Below, piece by piece: positions 11,801 through 24,779 of a DNA stretch of 64,000 nt. Numbering within the stretch: position 1 is the stretch's first letter; each line of letters begins with the position of its first letter. The stretch comes from Trochalopteron elliotii. Taxonomy: Eukaryota > Chordata > Aves > Passeriformes > Leiothrichidae. The position numbers and the translations under genes were made by a program. The notes under the pieces were generated by a model. That model ran no database searches. It was not told the DNA's origin and saw only the letters and a list, made by a program, of their open reading frames with translations. Location: NCBI GenBank assembly GCA_024734555.1, contig JANPWX010000480.1, positions 6,011 to 70,010 on the forward strand, read 5' to 3'.

Positions 11801-13335
11801 TAAGGTATGAAACTGCTTAAATTAATTAGATTTAAACATCGGAGGAATGACAGAACAGGTGTGATTTCTTCTATTCGTGTGCTTCTTTGTTCTTGCTGGT
11901 CTGCATTTCCTACAGGCAGCTGTTATGATCTGATCTGTTGGAACACCGTGGGCTGAGAGAACCTTGGGTCATATTTCTTTAGACTGACATGGGATAATTG
12001 TATTTATCCTTCCTCTCACGAGACCGTAGCAGCAAACTTCTTTTTTTTGTTTGGGAACCAATATGGGAATATGTTCTGCACAGCAGCTGAATTTTGAAAC
12101 AGTCCCGAAAGATTAAGTTTCAGGGGGACTCCTGATACTCTTTGTAACTGAATTGCTTTATTAGCTGTGGCTTCCTGCTAGAGCTACTGCAGATTTATAC
12201 TGACAACTGTAGATGGAACAATAAGAGAAACAGTACAGACAGAAACAGAATCTGAATGGCAAAGCATCTAGGCAAAAGTTTGGGCTTTTTTTCCTTTTTT
12301 TTCTTCCTTTGAATAGTTGCTGGTGGACAGTTTGGCCTTTCAGTGCACCTATGTTGGGCCAATTACTTGATGAATTCTTCCTTTGAACCAGGATTTACAA
12401 GATCTGTTAACATTCATATGGTTTTTCTTGCTAGATGAAATGCGTGACATTGCTTTTAGAGGGGAAAATTAGATTTCAGTCATAAAGATATCTTGTCTGT
12501 CTTCACAGATTATCATAGAAAGATAAAACCAAAACTGATCACTTCTTTTTCTCCCCTAGAGAGTCCTGCTTTCCATGCAACACTGCTGCTGTCCCAGCTC
12601 AGCTCAGTCTGTGCTGTCAGGGTATGAGGGTAATGCTTAAATGGTCATTTTTGAGTCTCTACATCAAGTCAGTTCCAAAGAAGTAAGTCAGACGAGAAAG
12701 CAGAAATGATTTTTGGCAGCTACAAACAGGGAAGAGATCCTGCTGAAAATCTGTTTAATCAACAGTGTTCACCAGCTCCTCTGCTAGTTTTGGCAGGAAC
12801 AGTTGGGTTATGTAAACTCACCTCCAAAATAGTGTAGTTAATATAGTCTGATAACCTGTGTCTGCCTGTTAAAAGCTGGTAAGTTCATGGTTCAAACAGG
12901 ACTTCCTTTCTGCTAATGCAGGAGGTAATGCAAGATTAGAACAAAAATGCACAGCAGTGTTTTTCTCCCCCCTTTTTTTTCCTTATATGAAACTCAAGGC
13001 TTGCCTATCGTTTCATTTCAGCTGATGCATTTCAATGGGGAAGAAAGTGAATGAAATGTCGACGTCCTTGTGGAGCTGGATGGACAGTGTTGCCTCCTGC
13101 CTTATGTTAGAAGTATGGCTATGAAATGGAAATAGTCATATAGTACACTGAATACTACAATAGTTATATTAGGCTGTACTAACCAGCAGAAGATTTATAA
13201 TCTTCTCTGTGTTTTAGGTCAGTTAATTTATAAAATGAGAACATCTTGTATAAATACCAAGATAAGCTGAAATTTGAGACCTAAGATCTGTTTCTTCCCA
13301 CGTTTAATTAGGCACATATAACAAATTACAAATAG

Positions 13336-13372
13336 TGATTAAGGAAAGAAGGAGGGGAAGGAGAGGAAGGCC
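13336..13372 (+). repeat. Purine-rich (A/G) tract
   Basis: A short run of almost pure A and G (AAGAAGGAGGGGAAGGAG and neighbours). Confidence 0.8.
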
Positions 13373-15648
13373 ACATATTGAGAAGAAAGTTTTCTGCAAG
13401 CTACTTAGGAGTAAATGAGCCCTTTCTTTAATTATCTGCACTAGTCTTTGAAATTGAGGGTTTCTGATTACAACTGTTCTCCAAAGATAAATTAAAACCC
13501 AAAGAAAATCCAGTAATTGTCAGAAAGGATTTTCTAAGATTTCCTCATGGTGTAAAATAGCAAAAAGAGAACTGAGATTTGGGTGGCAGAAATTCCCATG
13601 CTGGACACCTCCCTCTGACCTTTGAGAAGAGAGATGAGATTTTTAGGATGATGATGATGAACAAACCCCCGAAGTCTCTGATCTGATAAGTCAGTTATTG
13701 AATTCAGTGTACTAAAACATGAGAGAGGTTGCCAGACTGAGAGAACGTGTCTGGATTTTCTGGTCTTTGAGGAGTAAAAGCCTTTCTCGGGCTATTAACT
13801 TTCTGATAATGTTTAATATAGTGAAGTGCACAAGGTAATAGGAAGCAGAGAAAAAGGCACTGAGAGAAAAGATCATCAACTATTGCTGCTTTTAATATAG
13901 TGTAAAATAGTAGGGCTCTGAGGCAGAGTAGCTCTTCTGAAAGTTCACTCTTGCTTGGAAAAGTAGGGCTTTTCCAGTTCCTGGTGATAAGGGGACTTTG
14001 GAAATACAGCACTCTCCCTTGAGGTACAACTTGGCAGCATCTCCCTGATATACTGATCAATGGGGTAGTGTGGGGGATGTTTAATTCTCACAGAAATTTA
14101 TTGCTGGTGGAAAATGATGATAGGGATCTTGCAGGGAAAAGAGGCTTATAAGAAATGGCTATTTATCTTGTGCTGTGTTCGTAGCCTTTTGTTAAAGGCT
14201 TAGCCTAACTCTTGGACTGAAGATTGCCAGTGATGTGGAATATAAGTCAAATATTTTTTCTCTGATGTCCTGCGCTGGATGAGTACAGTTAATACCATCA
14301 GATGCAGGTAAAAGGATATTAGAAGAGAGCAAGGGGAGAGGAGGAGAAAGACTAATGATCCTGAGATTTTAAAGGGTACTACCAGTGCTAGATGCTTAAC
14401 AACAATTAAAAATTAAGAATAAAATATACAAACAAGTTGGAAACTCACTGTTGATGAAACTGAAGTTTCATATATTGCTTAATGATTACATGTTGCCATA
14501 TAAAATGGTTTTCTAGGTAATTGCAGATCATGGATAGAATTACTGGGGGAGGGGGGCCTGAGACAAAATTGCAAGTGATAGAGGCCTTATCAAGGAGGTT
14601 CCAGTACTATGGATGCAGAAGTCGTCTAAGGAACAAAAATCAAATGCTCTTCAGAAGAGGGAAGAGCTGGGGAAGTGACTGGGCAGGTATTGCTGAGGAC
14701 TGTGAAATGGAGAAACATGCATTTGTCCAAAATTACACTGGAAAAAAACTTGGTTGAGGACTGAGTGAGAGCTTTGACAAATTGGTGGACTTCAGTAGTG
14801 GACATGGCTTCCTAAAGAAGGATTAAGTATCTTCATCCATGCACATAAAAATCTTTCTTGTCAGTGTGACGCTTATCTGTTTTTTTCTGTGACACAGCAG
14901 TCTGTAATTAGCAGGATAGAGCACCAGAACTCTGCATGAGAAATGAACTGAGTAGAAATGCAGTTTTTGAATGTATGGATGGGACTCACATTTGTTTGTA
15001 CCTCTTGCTGAATCAGGTATAATTTTCAAAGGCAAAGAGATGTCAGTGTATGAAAAATGGTTTTACTTCAAATGCAGATAAATTAATAGAAACCACCCCT
15101 GAGTGAACTGAAACCTTGAATGTAAGATAAAGAAGATCTAAAGGTTTGCATATTAATCAAACTGTGACACTTTGTTCCTGACTACTTGTGCTGCTGTCAC
15201 TTGCCTGCACAGAAAGTCAGTTTAAGGCCATTCTTAACAGAATATGACTTCCTTTCCTAATCCTTGCTAGAATCAAAGGTGCCATCAATCCTCATCTGAG
15301 TTTGGATGTTAATATAAACTTCTTTTTATTCTTCCCCTCTCTACCTTAATATACAGTTTTGTGTGGGGAATGCTTTTCAATATTTAAAGCCTGTAATTAA
15401 TTGTTGCAAAATGTAGAAAAAAAAATCCAGCTTATGTTTTTCCTCTAGGTAACTGGCAACTTATGAAGATGCTGCCCTCTTAGTATTCAGTCTAAGAAGA
15501 GTCAGTTCAGTGATGATCTTTCTCACATTAGTAAAGATATCATTAACTCTCCAGGAAGACAGTCTGTGTGAGGATAGCAAGAGCTATCATATCTGCTTGG
15601 AGCTCATCTGAACCCAGCCCTAAAATTCTTTGAAATTGGTTTCATTTT

Positions 15649-15680
15649 GCTGTTCTTCCTTTCTTTCTTTCTTTGTTCCT
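15649..15680 (+). repeat. TTTC-rich simple repeat
   Basis: Short imperfect (TTTC)n tract. Confidence 0.75.
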
Positions 15681-16195
15681 GTTTCTCCTGCAATAGCTCA
15701 GCCTGTTATTTTTTTTTCCTTTTCTGGCAGGAGGTCTAAGTGTTAAAATTTTTATTAACATAAGCCACAGCTATGAATTCAAGTACACCCACATTCAAAC
15801 TGGAAGCTTTCCATCTGGGCCCACCTCTGCATGAAACCAATATCTGGTGCTGCTTTCAGACTGTTTGAATTGAAGAAGCACTGGGGAACATCAACACATT
15901 TTTCTCTTTACTGGGACTTCAGATGCATTTTGGAGAGTTCTGCACAAGTTTTTACTTTACCTGTCTGTAATTTGTACAGCCACTGCTCTCTTAATCTTTC
16001 ACGTAGATGTAACTGCATTAATACTGCCATATAGAGGTTTTAATTTGCTATAATGTGACCCAGCATGCATAAAATGGAGGTTCTCTCAGAATTAGCTAAG
16101 TAATTTTCATTTGATTAAGTTCATAATGATTTATTTGGCAAACTTGCTATTTTGCTTCTTTTCTGGCAACTCTGCTTCTGTTTAACTTGCTGATG

Positions 16196-16265
16196 TGTTT
16201 TTTTTTGTTTGTTTGTTTTTTGTTTTGTTTGGTTTTTTCTTCTTGTGGTCTTTTTGGTTTTTTTA
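16196..16265 (+). repeat. (TTTG)n-like T-rich tract
   Basis: Runs of T broken by single G residues over about 70 bases. The reverse complement would look like an old A-rich tail, but no element body is recognisable next to it. Confidence 0.85.
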
Positions 16266-16862
16266 AAGGATAAAAATGTATTTCCTCAATAAAGGAAAAT
16301 TCTGATTACTGACAGTACTACTTTAAATGAAAAGAGAAATAAGGTGTAATAGAAATGTGGTACTGCTTAAAGATGCTGTGCTGGCACTGGATGGAATATT
16401 TAAAGATTTGTTTTCATCTAACATGAGTTAGGTTGAAGGCTGGATTCAAGAGGTAAAATGACATTGAGAGGTAGGTTATGTTGTTCCTATGAGCCTTGCA
16501 TGATGTAGACTCCACTACATGAATGATAGCAAAGTTCTTATAAATGCAAATTCTTTATAAGCAAAAGTTAGCCAAGATTTGCATTTAACTGGATGATGGT
16601 GAACAAGGCTTGCAGAAGATTAGCAGCAAGCAATGTAACTTCATTACAAGGAGGAAACTAAATATTGTTGTGTTACTATCTTATGTGCTCACTGTATTAC
16701 TTTATAGGTCTCTTTTAATAATTCTTCCTCTAATCACTGCAGAAAAATATTGTGATAACAAACAGGGTAGAGAAGGAGGAGTGCACAGAATTTGTAGGCT
16801 GGATGAGCTGGTGGATAACCTTGATCCACTCAGAAAATCCAGCCAGACATCCAGAGTTATGG

Positions 16863-16888
16863 AGCTGTCTGTAATTTGTGTTAAACAG
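16863..16888 (+). repeat. 26-mer, first arm of a distant inverted pair
   Basis: The 26 bases beginning AGCTGTCTGTAATTTG match the reverse complement of 17679-17704 with one mismatch. GTTTATAAGGG follows directly, twice in tandem (16891-16912). Confidence 0.9.
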
Positions 16889-16890
16889 GG

Positions 16891-16912
16891 GTTTATAAGG
16901 GGTTTATAAGGG
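16891..16912 (+). repeat. 11-bp tandem duplication GTTTATAAGGG x2
   Basis: Two exact adjacent copies of GTTTATAAGGG. The same word lies beside the inverted partner near 17710-17722, but on the other side of the 26-mer. Confidence 0.88.
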
Positions 16913-17559
16913 TGTATGTACCTGATCCAGGGTGGAAGCAAAGTGGGTGTAATGGTGAATAAAATTGGTGATGGCCGCTCAGAGAACAGAGGCTTACAAA
17001 ATGAATCACTGATTTACTATCCTAGATATGCTTTGTCTTGAAGAACCCACTGGTTTTAATGAAGTTTCTTTCATACATGAGGGCTTGTCCAACACTTTCT
17101 TTGAAAGAGAAGTGTGGTGTGTTTGCCAGAAATGAAAAGACCTTATAGAAGTATGAGTTAAATCAGTGAAAATCAAAATGAAACAACCCCCTCCTCCCCC
17201 GAAATAGTAGTAATAATAGTACATGAACCCCAGAAAATCAAATCCGGCTCATCTCATGACACTGCCGTTGTCATTCCTGTAGAGCCTGTGCTGAAGTTGC
17301 TCTCAGAGTCCTTTCAAACCCTGCCCAGTGCTCTGGGCTCCTGGGTTCAGAGACCTGGCATTTCTTCTGTAATTGTGTCACTTCCTTTGAGCGGTTTTTC
17401 TCTGCCTGTGTTGTAGACTGATCCCTGTAGAGCTGACCTAATGTATCTGTGCGGTAATAATGAGGTACTGCTGTGCTCTTGCACAGAGCTGTTCATGGGT
17501 GGAGCTCAAAGCACACCTTGAGGGAGATCAGGGGCACTGGCTTAGCTTTGTATACATGA

Positions 17560-17645
17560 TGCTGAAATTTCTGGACTAGCCCAAGGTCACCTAATGGGCC
17601 AGCAGCAGATGTAGGAGCAGGACCTGCACCCCCTATGTTCCTCTG
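17560..17645 (-). mobile_element. MIR-like ancient SINE remnant
   Basis: CCCAAGGTCACCTAATGGG followed by a GCAGATGTAGGAGCAGGACCTG-like stretch resembles the reverse complement of the conserved core of MIR (the CCAAGGTCACACAGC ... GGGATTCGAACC region). Short surviving MIR cores are known in bird genomes. The rest of the SINE is not recognisable. Confidence 0.5.
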
Positions 17646-17678
17646 GGGTCCATCTGTCATGTCGTGCTGCTGCAGCTT

Positions 17679-17704
17679 CTGTTTAACACAAATTACAGGC
17701 AGCT
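17679..17704 (-). repeat. 26-mer, second (inverted) arm
   Basis: Reverse complement of the 16863-16888 word with a single mismatch (T versus C). It is followed by TTATAAACC at 17713-17722, which is the reverse of the word duplicated beside the first arm. Confidence 0.9.
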
Positions 17705-19319
17705 GACATCCCCTTATAAACCTAAATTTATGGCCTTGACTCATGCTCTTTATATTTTTTGTCCATCTAAACCACCCACAACTACTGCTGAACAAATATG
17801 TGAGTGTTCTTCCTGTCAAATGTGCCTCATCACAAAATGTTGTTTAACAAAGCAGGTTTTCCAATTACTTTCAATTTTTAGTATAAATCTATAATTCTAG
17901 GAAATACTACAGGTATTCTTCCTCTCCCAACCTATAAATTCCATCCAGCAAAATTTTGAGCATGAACAGTAAATTACTGTAATACAGAAAAGCAATGTGA
18001 ACTGGGACATATTTATGGCACATGGATCCCAATATTTGCCTTTGAATCTGGTCCAGGGTAGGGATGATATGATTGTATGCAGTGGCTGAGATGGGAATGT
18101 CAGACACTTCTGTGAAAATCTTAAAGTTTGAGTTTATTCCGTCTGTGGTAAATGCCACACTTCACCCAGTCTGTCCTCAATAACAGCTCTATATAAAACA
18201 CTGGCTTTTTACTACAGCGCCACTTTTAGTAATGTTCTTGGTAGACTAGAGATCCAGGACTTGCATGTTGAGAAAAGTGCTTGTTCACTGATTTCATTAA
18301 AATGAAAGAAATAATGTCCTGGAAGCTTTTTGATTGTCTTAGCTTTTGCTACAACTTGTTATGAGCCCTGAATTTTGAATTTAATTTAACTTGGCAGTAT
18401 GTGTCTAACTTCTCCCTTTCCATGGGTGGAGCTGTCAAAAAGCCCTTTATTTATTAGTGCCTACAGTGCAGCTGTATCTGCACTTTAGATTTAGAACATG
18501 ATCTTTAAAAGTGGCGACCAATATAACATTGGGTGTCAGCAGCACATCCATCATGTCAGAGTGCTGTTTAGGAAGATAAAAATGATGAGATGTTGTTTTA
18601 GCAGTATTTACGTGTCTCCTCTCTCATACCTCACTTCTGTGAAATCCATTGCTGTTTAGGGTCTGTGTAGAGCTCTGCTTCCTGCAGGTGGAAATGAGTG
18701 CTGTGTTCAAATGGCTTTGCAGTGCTGAGCACATCAAGGACATTGCTCTTCTATGAAAGGAAACTTTGGAGATTTTATCTTGACAAGATTCATGTGTTTT
18801 TTGGGTATTAAAAAGTGTGAAAGCATTTAAAAGTCAAACAAAAGTCCTTAAACAACATGAATTCCCTTCTCATATCTGTTTTGCTTAAATCTTTGGCTGG
18901 AATTTCATATTTCTCTGATGTATCTCATCAGTTTATTAAGGATGTCTGTAAATCTCTTTTCCCACCATGTAACACCTAAGCCCAGGGTAGGATTTTTCCC
19001 CTTTACTGTGAACATTAACTTTTTATTCAGAGGAGCCATCTGATGAGTCATTCTTTCATTCTTCCAGTGGAAATAAATTGTCTTTTTCTGGCATATTTCC
19101 TTCTCCCAAGATCTGTAATAGAATAGATAGTAATGTTCTTTTCCTGTCACAGATCTGTAGTTCTTAAAGGGAAGTTCCCCTTGGAGATGGATTTAATTAC
19201 CTGTAATGGTTTTGTTTACTTGTCCTGTAATGTAGCAATAGGTGTATTTACTGGAGGTCTTTTAAAAACCTGATGGCTGTGTTTTTCTTCCCATCAAAGA
19301 GCAAGCCCAGATACCATCA

Positions 19320-19343
19320 AAGTCAGTGGGAAACTACTGACTT
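19320..19343. repeat. Small hairpin (8-bp stem)
   Basis: AAGTCAGT and ACTGACTT are perfectly complementary around an 8-base loop. It may be a relic of an ancient amniote repeat containing AAGTCA-type words; this is not certain. Confidence 0.6.
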
Positions 19344-22300
19344 TTTCAGGCTTGCATTAGAGCTATGGGCACTGCAGAACATTTCGAGGCAGAGCTTATA
19401 TCCAAACGCCTTTCTTCAGAGCATCTAATGTTTTTCCTCTGTTAGCAGAAAAGCAGCATTATGGATAACCTCGGATAGGCCTATTTCTTTAGATAGGAGC
19501 TGCAGTCCAGTTCAGTATCAGAGCACAACTCATTCTCACAGAGGAGACCTTTTCTGGAAGCAAGGAGAGCTGGTAATTATGGAATGCTCTCTCTCCAGAC
19601 ACTTGTTGCATTCCCAGCAAGCTGGACCTGAATGCTTTCATGCTAGGAAGAGTTAAGTGGTTTCTGCTGCATCTGACTTCATTGCTCTGGCTTTTCTGGG
19701 AACAGAGCAGCCTGCATACTGCTCTTGCAAGGCTTTTCAGGGACCTCCTGCATGCAGGGGCCAAGCATCCATCTTCCCTGTGTAGGTGTTTCCCTTACTG
19801 GCGCCAGCCCCTAAATACAATTCCACCTCTTAGATAGTGCCTTAGAGCTCTCAGATGAATCTGTGAAGCTTACCGAGTGCGCTCTCTCATCTTTGGGTGC
19901 TGAGGACAGTTTCGAGCTGGTTACTGTAAACAGGTTCCTGTATCTTGGTCTGATGATCCAAGGTGGTCTGAGGTACACCAACAAATATAGAGGTAATGCT
20001 TGCAAACCCAAATTCTGCTGGAATAAAGGTTAAAAACATGTTAAAATAACAAGGCAAGTTATTAGAAGAGGAAGGCTTTAGCTTTGCCCTCTCTGCTTCT
20101 CATTTTCTCAGAGTGGTTAACAACTGTCTCTAGGCTGCAATAGCTGGCATTCTCCTATGGCATTCTCCAGAGGAAGATGACCCTAGTAAAGGAGGTTGCT
20201 GGGACAGCTCTGGTCACCTCTCCCTTTTCTCATCTCTTTATCCCCACTTTGTGCCCATGGCTGGATGTAACCAAGATCTCCAGTACTGTCTATTCTTGCT
20301 CCCCTGGTTTATAGAAATTCCTGATTGAATCACAACATGTATTAAAAGCATTGAAACATTCTTGGCTTCTGTTCAGTAGCTGTTCTATGTGTCTTCCCAA
20401 ATATTTAAAACAGAGCAATTTGGCTTTGCACATTGAATGCTAAGAGAAATACGGTGTAAATGTTGGTAAAATGTATAAAGTTTAGTTTGCTATGATGCAC
20501 ACTCTAAAAAATCCCAACAAACTAACCTGATATAAGCATAAATAAGACACTTGCCAAACCTTTTTGAGATAAGCATCACATTTAATGTCTGTGTGTGTTT
20601 TGTTAATTACCAGCTTCCACAGAAGAGCAAAAGCATACACCAGCACTTGCAAGGTTTTCCTTTGGAAAATCTGAGATTCACAGCTATGCACAGAATAAAT
20701 AATATAGGGAGAAGAAGAGGAGGTCTAACTTCAACCAATATCCCTTAAAGAAATGAAAGCCATTTTTACCATCTGATGGCAGATGTGTTTTTCCAGAGGA
20801 TAAAGACTGACATAAATATCTTACCCTTTTAAAAGGGAAATTACAACTGTCTTTTCAGCATTCATTTTTTCTTCCTTTTGGTAATAGCACCCATACTACA
20901 GGGAAGATAATTGGGAACTGTCCTCCTTTCTTCACTCTGCTGAAGTTTTAAATGGTTGAAATTGAAACTTTTTACTGACACTGCAAAAAGACAAGGTTGG
21001 TAGGACAGTAGGCTGTCCCTCAGCAGTTAATGACTGATTAACAAGGTAACCTTGGGGCTAGGGAGTGTTTCATAATCACCTTTGTAGATATCTATTATTT
21101 CTTGTCCTTTCTGTATTTCTTATTTTTGTCAAAATACAAGCTGTGTGGCAGGTGGCAGAACTACAACACGTATGCATACCTAATCTGATTCTTTTAGAGA
21201 AGCTGCCTGATTATCGATGGAAACTGAAGTGAAATTCGGGTTGATAACATCTTAAGCACTTAGCTTAATTTAAAACTCTGGAATTAAGGTCACATAGGCA
21301 TCTATGTCTCTCTTCAGGTATCCTAGCATCCTGATGACCTCTGGATATATGAAAAGCTCTGCCAACTGGGACAAACCTAATGATCTGAACAGAAAAATAT
21401 CTCAAAGCCCCTTCTTGTGTCTTTTTAAGCGAGGAAGAAAAATCTCCTAAAAACTCCATGTACTTGACAGAATATGAATGCTGAAATGTCCATGTATTAA
21501 GCTTCCTTAACCAGCCTGTGTCCTGTATAAATCTGGATTAATCCATGGAAACAATTCCACACAGCTGCAATTTAAATGGCTTAGACGTTTTGCATGAGTT
21601 TTTGGATTTGTGAGAAAATTAAAGTTCATGCCATTGGTGTTTTTTCAGCACTGCTAAGCACCCTTTATCTAAAACTGCTCTGAAATAGGTTTACTTTTCT
21701 ATAAATTTTTGCTCCCAGAGTATGTGCTTTTAAAGGATACATCTTGAGTATTGGTATCTTGAAAGAGTGTGTAAGAATATCTGATTTCTTTGTAAAATAT
21801 GCGGTTTATTCAGTTTTTCATCCAGATAAGTATGCCTCGAATACTTCTGATCATTCCCAGGTTCCAGGTGGTTCCCTTCATTGCACGTTTCTGCAATAGA
21901 GATGGAACTTCAGCTTTAATTACCTTTCTAATAGCATGTGATGATTGTTAGTTGGTTGATATCAGTCACTTAATCTGTCCAATAACAGCATTTTGTCATT
22001 AACATTTTGTTCTTTAAAGATAAATTGTCTGATGTGTCTGTACATAACAGGGAAAGCTTTTTTCTTTGTTTTTGTTTGGTAGCTGGGATTTGTCCCACTA
22101 ACTTTTGTGAGTACCTTGCAACTGGCCCTGTATTTTGGTGGATCTGGCCCTTGAGACTATAGGAGCCTGCAGCAGAAACCAGGGGATATTTGGGCAGGTG
22201 GATGAATTAAGGGAGAACTTTAAGAATGAACTTTTAAAGGTAAACTGCTTTCAAGGAGAATTTCATTAAAGCATTCATTTTCAACTCCATGCCTGGAAAC

Positions 22301-22835
22301 CCATTTGTTTTGATCTGTGGTACCTTATTCAGATTAACAGTTACCCTAAAGCCATAATAACTATTATAAAAGTATGTAATCATTCCCACCCTAAGAGTTT
22401 GGATGTAATTGGATTTTTTGGGGCTCCTATTAGTAAAGTGCTTGCCTACAAACAGCTGGGACCAGGGGTCTAAACTGGGGCTCAGGTGATGTGGTGGAGC
22501 CCTGCTTCCCTGTGGGAGTGAGCTGGGGTTTGCAGATGGCTTGGCTCTTGCTGCTCCAGTCAATGATTTTCTCTTTCCAGCTCTTCCCTGCATTTGTAGG
22601 GCTGTAAAAGAACTGCACAAAAGAAAAAAACCTACCATCATGTTATAGCAAGGGGAACCTGGGATTTTGAATGTTCAGTGTTTCTTCTCACTACACAAAC
22701 AGGAAGGCTGGTAATATGCACCTGAAACACCAAGTATTGGTGCTAGAAAGCCTTTTTTGAGGCAGATGATAAACCTCTAAAGGGAGATCATCATCTAATT
22801 GCTGATGCAACCTGATTGCATCAGTGTGAATGGAA

Positions 22836-22896
22836 CAGCCAAGATACAATTAAAGAAATGCCTTGTATTCTTTGTCTTTCCAGCCAAGATACAATT
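22836..22896 (+). repeat. 16-bp direct repeat, 45 bp apart
   Basis: CAGCCAAGATACAATT occurs at 22836-22851 and 22881-22896, separated by unrelated sequence. Confidence 0.9.
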
Positions 22897-23572
22897 GTTC
22901 ATGGACCATCCCAATCTGAATTATTATTTCAGCCTGGTTCTCCTTTCAGTAGTTATAAGGCTCTGCTGCTCCTCTCCGTGTGTTTGCATCCAGCTGATAA
23001 TGTCTGGGCCCTGCTACCCAGTCACCCTGGACTTCTGTGGATGCAAGTTCCCTATTTTTCAGCCTTCCTGTTATAACTAGTGTATTCTGTCTGCGTGCTG
23101 CCGAGTACTACTGTAAGTATTGGTAATCTGTAAGGATTTATTAAAAGCTGTTCTCTCTGAGGCCTGGAAGAAATTTTTTCATAATTTACCAAGCTGAATG
23201 CATAATAAGCATTTGTATCACTGACTGAATTCCTAGTGATATACATTTCCCAGTGGGCTGGTGGATATTGTTGCAAATCATCTGGTTTTATGAATGTCTC
23301 TGTATCAACTATCATTTCTAGTTTTGTTGATTTTGTTTAAGAGCATTGCACAGATAATGGCATTTGGCCCAAAGGAAAGATGCCTCAAAGAGTAAAGGGG
23401 ATTTCTTTAATGAAGTTTGTTAATATTTGTAATACACTGACCTGGTTTTATCAGGGTTTTATTGTTTACTATAAAAACCCACAGGGCAAAAGAAGTCAGT
23501 TTTAAACTAATTCCAACCAAAGCATAGGTTAAATGTTAACAGAGCTGACTAACAAAAGAATAAAGCATGTTA

Positions 23573-23614
23573 ATAAAAAAAACCAAAACAAACAAAAGAA
23601 AAAAACCAACAAAC
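23573..23614 (+). repeat. A-rich (AAAC)n-like tract
   Basis: About 40 bases of A runs broken by single or double C and an occasional G. It explains the lysine/asparagine-rich short frame here. Confidence 0.85.
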
Positions 23615-24100
23615 TTTTGGGGATAGGAAGGAAAACAATTATTCCTGATTTAATTAAAGAAGCAAAGAAATCAGCTGTTCTGGAGTTGTGTCTATTTGTG
23701 AGTTGTTTCCCTCTTGTACAGAATGCACATTTGACCTTTTGATAGAATACAGTATCTCATGGAAGAGAAAATGTCTCATTAAAAGTGAAAGTGATAGATA
23801 GCATCTATTAATCAATGGTATGGAAACTCTTTGGGCCTCAGCCTTCGTGTTTAGATGTGTCTCTTGGGAATCAATATTGTTTCCAAGTAAATAAAACAAA
23901 ATCAATAGGAGACATGTACTTAATTTTGGTTGCAAATCATTAGTTTTCAGTGTTTCTTAACCTTAAGCTGCAAATAAAATCTTTAGAAAATTGTCTTTAA
24001 AAAATAAACAATACTCAGGTGAGCTTAGCATGTTAAATCATTTGAACTAGAGTACCTTGCAAACATCTAAGAGCTGCTCCTGTGATCACTCTTGAAAATA

Positions 24101-24105
24101 GGCTG
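24101..24105. repeat. Target-site duplication GGCTG (left) of the ERVL LTR
   Basis: GGCTG abuts the TG end of the LTR at 24106 and recurs at 24668-24672 immediately after its CA end. Five bases is the length expected for ERVL integration. Confidence 0.85.
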
Positions 24106-24667
24106 TGTGCTGATTCTGGATAGAGTTAGTTTTCTTCACAGTAGCTGGTATTTCACAGGGCTGAGGTTTGGATTTATGCTGGAAACAGTGCTGATAAATC
24201 AGATTTTTTTTCAGTACTGAGCAACACTTACCTGAGCCAGGGCCTTCTCCGCTCCTCAGCCCACCCCAGCTGTGAGGAGGATGGGGGTGCACGAGGAGCT
24301 GGGAGGGGACACAGCCAGGACAGCTGATCCCAACTCAGCTGAGGGATGTCCCAGACCATATGGCCTCATGCTCAGCCATATATCAGGGGGAGAAGGAGGG
24401 AGGGGGAGGCATTTGAAGTGATGGTGTTCATTTTCCCAAGTCACTGTTATTCCTGCTGTCCTGGGGATGCAGAACACCTGCTTGCCCTGGGGAAGTGGAG
24501 AATTAATTCCTTTTTCTGCTTTGCTTGTCTGCTCATCTTTTACTTCTTAAACTGTCTTTATCTCAGCAAGCTTTCTTACGTTTACTCTTCTTTTTCTCTT
24601 CCTGATCCTGCTGGGAGGGGAGGGAGTGTCTGTGTGGGGCTGAGTTACCAAGTGAGGTTAAACCACA
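24106..24667 (-). mobile_element. Solo LTR of an avian ERVL endogenous retrovirus
   Basis: Read on the minus strand, the sequence starts TGTGGTTTAACC and ends AGAATCAGCACA. It carries the typical order of avian ERVL LTRs: a purine-rich early part, a TATATGGCTGAGCATGA region (about 24365-24384), a GGGATCAGCTGTCC word and a final segment reading CTACTGTGAAGAAAACTAAC. The ends are TG...CA, and an exact GGCTG duplication (24101-24105, 24668-24672) flanks it. The 562 bp length fits. No internal viral region adjoins it, so it is a solo LTR left by recombination. It is moderately diverged. Confidence 0.92.
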
Positions 24668-24672
24668 GGCTG
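24668..24672. repeat. Target-site duplication GGCTG (right) of the ERVL LTR
   Basis: Exact copy of the left duplication, directly after the terminal CA at 24666-24667. Confidence 0.85.
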
Positions 24673-24773
24673 CAAGGAGGATTCTGATTGAAAATATTCC
24701 ATCAGTGACTGGGGCGGGGGTCTGTGTTAGTGAGAAAAATTGGGCAGGAGACAAGTTTCCTCCTTTAAATGCC

Positions 24774-24779
24774 TTTATT
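24774..24779 (-). terminator. LTR polyadenylation signal AATAAA
   Basis: TTTATT on plus reads AATAAA on the minus strand, about 45 bases before the LTR 3' end. The other copy has the weaker AGTAAA at the same place. Confidence 0.6.

Larger units (their letters stand above)
3431..16195. other. Long AT-rich unique region; no gene recognised
   Basis: Almost 13 kb with only short frames (the longest is about 118 codons, at 13704-14060 minus, with no recognisable motif). I found no convincing splice-bounded exon, tRNA or LTR. Visible structure is limited to a 14-bp triplication at 6886-6927, pyrimidine-rich DNA at about 8692-8835, a purine tract at 13336-13372 and a TTTC-rich tract at 15649-15680. 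It may be intron or intergenic DNA. Confidence 0.65.
16266..17559. other. Unique non-coding sequence; no gene recognised
   Basis: Frames of up to 99 codons are present on both strands without recognisable motifs. The notable structure is the 26-mer at 16863-16888 followed by an 11-bp duplication at 16891-16912. Confidence 0.55.
17723..24100. other. Unique non-coding region; no gene recognised
   Basis: 6.4 kb of AT-rich DNA with only short, unrecognisable frames. Small structures include an 8-bp hairpin at 19320-19343, a GATGCAA/TTGCATC hairpin at 22804-22822, a 16-bp direct duplication (22836-22851 and 22881-22896) and an A/C-rich tract at 23573-23614. Confidence 0.65.

Noticed and set aside
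14521..14757. 78-codon plus-strand frame with glycine- and arginine-rich parts
   Set aside because: It has no homology I can name, no neighbouring exons, and no supporting context.
22804..22822. GATGCAA/TTGCATC mini-hairpin as a possible small RNA
   Set aside because: A 7-bp stem is far too short for a microRNA precursor and such hairpins are common by chance.
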